Below are positions 5,258 to 7,233 of a stretch of 7,233 nt of DNA, in pieces. Source of the DNA: Tardiphaga sp. (GTDB lineage Bacteria > Pseudomonadota > Alphaproteobacteria > Rhizobiales > Xanthobacteraceae); assembly GCA_028290765.1 (NCBI GenBank), contig JAQGJF010000928.1, positions 1-7,233 on the forward strand, given 5' to 3'. Both the position numbers and the translations under genes were made by a program. The notes beneath the pieces were generated by a model, which worked only from the letters and a program-made list of their open reading frames with translations, made no database searches and had not been told where the DNA came from. Position 1 is the first letter of the stretch; each line of letters opens with the position of its first letter.

Positions 5258-5620
5258 TTAAACGAACGGGACGCCGTAATAATCGTTGATCGAGCGTGCC
5301 CGTGCGGGATCGTTCCAATTCCAATTGTTGTCGTCGGCATATTTCGGCGCGCCGGTGAATTTTTCCGAGGCGACGCTGGACCGATAGCCTCCGAGGCTGG
5401 TGTCGTATTTGAGCGACTGCCAAGGCAGCGGGTAATGATCGTCTCCGATGCCGAGAAAGCCCCCGAAGCTCAGCACGGCATAGGAGACCTTGCCGCCGAC
5501 CTTGTCGATCATCACCCGTTCGATCGAACCGATCTTCTGTCCATCGACGGCATAGACAGCCGTTCCCTCCACTTTGTCGCTACCGATCAGGTTTCCTGTC
5601 TCTCGATTTTCCAGAGCCAT
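5258..5620 (-). CDS. PRC-barrel domain protein
   Basis: This 120-residue protein has one PRC-barrel domain: residues about 6-80 carry NLIGSDKVEGTAVYAVDGQK, IGSIERVMIDKVGGKVSYAV and LSFGGFLGIGDDHYPLPWQS. The pattern of beta strands with the Gly-Ser/Asp turn and the 'YPLPW' end is diagnostic. The C-terminal third is a linker rich in Asn, Asp and Tyr (PKYADDNNWNWNDPARARSI, ending in DYYGVPFV). Stand-alone PRC-barrel proteins are common stress-induced proteins in Rhizobiales, of unknown partner. There is no signal peptide. ATG 5620 has an excellent AAGGAGG site. It is transcribed away from the KGG-protein gene, and the intergenic region carries EcfG-like elements on both strands. Confidence 0.9.
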   Translation of the reverse strand: MALENRETGNLIGSDKVEGTAVYAVDGQKIGSIERVMIDKVGGKVSYAVLSFGGFLGIGDDHYPLPWQSLKYDTSLGGYRSSVASEKFTGAPKYADDNNWNWNDPARARSINDYYGVPFV

Positions 5621-5649
5621 CGCGGCCTCCTTTGGTTGAATGCTTTTCT

Positions 5650-5674
5650 AATCGACGCTTGCGTCAAACGTTCC
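5650..5674 (-). promoter_or_regulatory. Weak EcfG-like promoter for the PRC-barrel gene
   Basis: On the minus strand GGAAC (5674-5670) is followed after 16 nt by GATT (5653-5650), matching EcfG at the -35 box but only partly at the -10 box. It lies 30-54 nt before ATG 5620, a suitable distance. Confidence 0.35.
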
Positions 5675-5793
5675 GACCAAACTGAAGCGCCTTCACTTTA
5701 TCAAACCGCCTGTCCGATCCCGGACTCAGCAATCCGCCTGTCAGCCGCTCTCACGCGGCACGCCAAGAGGCCCTCCTGGAAAGGCAATTCATT

Positions 5794-5818
5794 GGAACGA
5801 TGGAGCGATATTAGCGTT
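5794..5818 (+). promoter_or_regulatory. Perfect EcfG promoter for the KGG-protein and DUF2171 genes
   Basis: GGAAC (5794-5798), a 16-nt spacer and CGTT (5815-5818) match the consensus exactly. Transcription from about 5825 leaves a short leader before ATG 5852. With the element at 5650-5674 it makes this a divergent stress-promoter region. The rest of 5621-5793 holds no gene I can support. Confidence 0.82.
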
Positions 5819-5851
5819 CAGTCGCAATGCAGAAATCAGATGGAGTTTCCC

Positions 5852-6154
5852 ATGCCCCGTGGCGATAAATCGAGTTACACCGACAAGCAGAAGCGGATGG
5901 CCGAGCACATCGAGGAAGGCTACGAGGATCGTGGTGTATCAGAGGACGAAGCCGAGCGGCGGGCCTGGGCTACCGTGAACAAGGAAACCCACGGCGGCAA
6001 GCAGAGCGGCTCGGGCCGCGGAAAATCCGAGGACCACTCCCCAGCTCGGAAAGGCGGACACCTCGGCGGCGAGGCAGCGGCCCGCAGGCCGGCCGCGGAG
6101 CGTTCCGCGTCCGCGAAGAAGGCCGCCCGCACCCGCAAGGAAAACGCCGCGTAA
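5852..6154 (+). CDS. KGG-motif stress protein (often annotated 'plasmid stabilization protein')
   Basis: The 100-residue protein starts MPRGDKSSYTDKQKRMAEHI, then EEGYEDRGVSEDEAERRAWA and TVNKETHGGK, the typical beginning of small alphaproteobacterial and pseudomonad proteins labelled 'plasmid stabilization protein'. The middle contains ARKGGHLGGEAAARR, resembling the KGG repeat of stress-induced GsiB/YciG-type proteins. The rest is Lys-, Arg-, Ala-, Ser- and Gly-rich and probably disordered (SASAKKAARTRKENAA). The plasmid label is historical and nothing here points to a plasmid or a toxin-antitoxin pair. The start is ATG 5852, with GGAG six bases before it; an in-frame ATG at 5840 has no good site, and the frame open further upstream overlaps the PRC-barrel gene and the promoter. 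DUF2171 follows after 17 nt in the same unit. Confidence 0.88.
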   Translation: MPRGDKSSYTDKQKRMAEHIEEGYEDRGVSEDEAERRAWATVNKETHGGKQSGSGRGKSEDHSPARKGGHLGGEAAARRPAAERSASAKKAARTRKENAA

Positions 6155-6171
6155 ACGTTAAGGAGAAGACC

Positions 6172-6411
6172 ATGGCGGAAATCAAGGAGCACATGAAAGT
6201 CATCGGCAAGGACGGCGTCCATGTCGGCACCGTTGACCGCGTCGAGGGTGACCGTATCAAGCTGACCAGGAAGGATAGCCCGCCCGGTCACGAGGGCCAT
6301 CACCACTACATCGACAGGAAGTTCGTCGGCGTCGTTGAAGGCGATACCGTCAAGCTCTCGGTCAACGCCGACGCCGCGCCCAAGACTGAAGAAGCAGGAC
6401 AGAAAGCCTGA
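6172..6411 (+). CDS. DUF2171 domain protein
   Basis: This 79-residue protein matches DUF2171: MAEIKEHMKVIGKDGVHVGT, then VDRVEGDRIKLTRKDSPPG, HEGHHHYIDRKFVGVVEGDT and VKLSVNAD. The fold is expected to be a small beta barrel related in style to PRC-barrel proteins, with the family's 'HHYID' motif; its function is unknown. The His-rich HEGHHHY could bind metal, but that is unproven. There is no signal peptide. AAGGAG lies seven to eight bases before ATG 6172. It is 17 nt behind the KGG protein, so both should be produced from the perfect EcfG promoter at 5794. A PRC-barrel protein, a KGG protein and a DUF2171 protein side by side is a typical rhizobial stress set. Confidence 0.9.
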   Translation: MAEIKEHMKVIGKDGVHVGTVDRVEGDRIKLTRKDSPPGHEGHHHYIDRKFVGVVEGDTVKLSVNADAAPKTEEAGQKA

Positions 6412-6491
6412 GCCGGGAGTCTAAGCCCTCCGGGAGCTTTTCTTTGGAAAGAATGAGGATTGCTCGAAATTGGGCACCAGGATAAACCACC

Positions 6492-6814
6492 ATGACCGAA
6501 GAAATGACCCGCTGCATCGAGACCTGCCTGGGCTGTTACAAGACCTGCCTGTCCATGGCGATGAACCACTGCCTTGAACTAGGCGGCAAGCATACCGAGC
6601 TGCTCACTTCCGGCTCATGATGGCCTGCGCGGAAATTTGCCGCACCTCGGCCCACTTCATGCTGATCAACAGCCCGCACCACAAGCATACCTGCGGGGAA
6701 TGTGCCGAGATCTGCGCGGAATGCGCCGCGGACTGCAAGCGGATCGGCGACATGGAAGAATGCGTGGCTGCCTGCGAGGCCTGCGCCGATTCCTGCCGCA
6801 GGATGGCGGCATAG
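6492..6814 (+). pseudogene. Four-helix Cys-rich copper-binding protein (DUF326/Csp-like), frameshifted
   Basis: ATG 6492 starts MTEEMTRCIETCLGCYKTCL, then SMAMNHCLELGGKHTE, the usual N-terminus of DUF326 proteins. At about 6600 one base is missing: restoring a C would read GGKHTEPAHFRLMMACAEIC and continue as RTSAHFMLINSPHHKHTCGE, AEICAECAADC and EECVAACEACADSCRRMAA to the stop at 6812-6814. The repaired protein has 107 residues and 16 Cys spaced CxxxC/CxxC along helices, as in copper-storage proteins (Csp), which fill a four-helix bundle with Cu(I). No signal peptide is seen, so it would be the cytosolic Csp3-like kind. As written, the first frame stops at 6618-6620 after 42 residues, and ATG 6617 could restart the rest, though without a clear ribosome site. 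Either a recent mutation or a sequence error is possible. Confidence 0.85.
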
Positions 6815-6893
6815 CAAAGCGCGCGGGGCCCTGCTCCGATACGCCGCAGGTATACCGCGCGCCCTACGGCGGGCCGGAAAGACAGACCGCCAA

Positions 6894-7037
6894 TCAGCTT
6901 ATGTTATGCTCGTAGCGGTCGCGCACGATCTGGTCTGCGATCTTGCTCTTGCGCTTGTCCCGATAGCGATAACTCAGGGAGCCGTAAATCAGCGCCGTCA
7001 GAAGGATCAAGGCACCGATGAAATAGACGATTTCCAT
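6894..7037 (-). CDS. Small single-pass membrane protein
   Basis: This 47-residue protein has one N-terminal membrane helix, MEIVYFIGALILLTALIYG (about residues 3-21), followed by a strongly basic segment SYRYRDKRKSKIADQ and a short polar tail (IVRDRYEHNIS). By the positive-inside rule the tail should be cytoplasmic. ATG 7037 has GGAG seven bases upstream. Codon choice is good for so short a gene, and the helix-plus-basic-tail layout is unlikely to be chance. The upstream minus-strand frame ends 16 nt before this start, so the two may form an operon. It converges with the Cys-rich gene. I recognise no named family. Confidence 0.7.
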   Translation of the reverse strand: MEIVYFIGALILLTALIYGSLSYRYRDKRKSKIADQIVRDRYEHNIS

Positions 7038-7053
7038 GGCGGACTCCGTGTTC

Positions 7054-7233
7054 CTACACGTGGATGTGGATGACGTTACTTCTGGTTTCCCGGTATTCTA
7101 TGAGGGCCATGTTCGCCAGAAATATTCGGTTCCGCTGGCCTTGCCGTATCATTCGTTCGATCGGGTCGCTCGGAAAAACCGCGGCGTTTCCGTCTCCCAG
7201 TTCACCTGTCCCCTGCAAATAAAACCAGGCGAG
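7054..7233 (-). CDS. Possible C-terminal end of a gene running off the right edge
   Basis: A minus-strand frame is open from the right edge to TAG at 7056-7054 (59 codons). The product includes LAWFYLQGTGELGDGNAAVF, PSDPIERMIRQGQRNRIFLA and NMALIEYRETRSNVIHIHV, which looks plausible for a protein end. It stops 16 nt before the membrane-protein gene, leaving room for that gene's ribosome site, as in an operon. Third-position G or C is only moderate. The plus strand is also open here from ATG 7036 (MADSVFLHVDVDDVTSGFPV...), with no ribosome site, so the strand call is uncertain. Confidence 0.35.
   Translation of the reverse strand, partial: LAWFYLQGTGELGDGNAAVFPSDPIERMIRQGQRNRIFLANMALIEYRETRSNVIHIHV

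Noticed and set aside
5706..5742. Repeated CCGCCTGTC (5706-5714 and 5734-5742)
   Set aside because: A 9-nt repeat in GC-rich DNA is expected by chance and lies at no meaningful position.
5237..5851. Long upstream extension of the KGG-protein frame
   Set aside because: It runs antisense through the PRC-barrel gene and across the EcfG promoter. The ribosome site and family-typical start are at 5852.
5852..6154. Plasmid maintenance or toxin-antitoxin role suggested by the usual product name
   Set aside because: No toxin partner, no origin or partition gene is nearby, and the protein is a KGG-type stress protein under an EcfG promoter.
6412..6445. Possible terminator after DUF2171
   Set aside because: The GGAG/CTCC stem is only 4 bp and the T run is interrupted, too weak to call.

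Overview
The window looks like chromosomal DNA from a GC-rich alphaproteobacterium, most likely Bradyrhizobium or a close relative in Nitrobacteraceae. This rests on codon use, on the mix of small protein families (DUF892, DUF4142, PRC-barrel, DUF2171, a KGG-type 'plasmid stabilization' protein, a DUF326 Cys-rich bundle protein), and on EcfG-type promoter sequences. No search was run, so the genus is an inference. There are no rRNA, tRNA, CRISPR, IS or phage genes.

Layout from the left: (i) the N-terminal part of a YghA/GSP39-type short-chain dehydrogenase on the minus strand, with an in-frame twin-arginine leader; (ii) a small secreted Gly/Ala/Ser/Thr-rich protein closed by a very good intrinsic terminator; (iii) a 0.5 kb gap holding a stop-interrupted reading frame and then a perfect EcfG promoter; (iv) a DUF892 ferritin-like gene followed 14 nt later by an exported DUF4142 gene; (v) a gap with a Bradyrhizobium-style double-hairpin repeat and a broken-looking mini-ORF; (vi) a hypothetical gene converging on a small helix-turn-helix gene; (vii) a 0.4 kb gap with another short frame, another EcfG-like promoter and a 16-nt tandem repeat; (viii) a frameshifted secreted low-complexity protein, a small helical protein and a DUF72 protein; (ix) a minus-strand PRC-barrel gene; (x) a perfect EcfG promoter ahead of the KGG protein and DUF2171 genes; (xi) a frameshifted four-helix Cys-rich copper-binding (DUF326/Csp-like) gene; (xii) minus-strand genes at the right end, a 47-residue membrane protein and possibly the end of another gene.

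The unifying theme is general stress response. Four GGAAC-N16-NGTT elements sit upstream of gene starts on both strands, two of them with the exact CGTT -10 box, and two weaker ones sit before two further genes. The products fit such a regulon: an aldehyde-reductase-like SDR, a ferritin-like protein, envelope and secreted proteins, and PRC-barrel and KGG stress proteins. My reading is a stress island of several short transcription units under one ECF sigma factor rather than one operon.

A second theme is damage. The 3836 and 6492 genes each carry a clear one-base frameshift, the 2731 mini-ORF may carry another, and two gap frames contain single in-frame stops. These are either real decay of dispensable stress genes or indel errors in the assembly. 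The sequence alone cannot decide between them.
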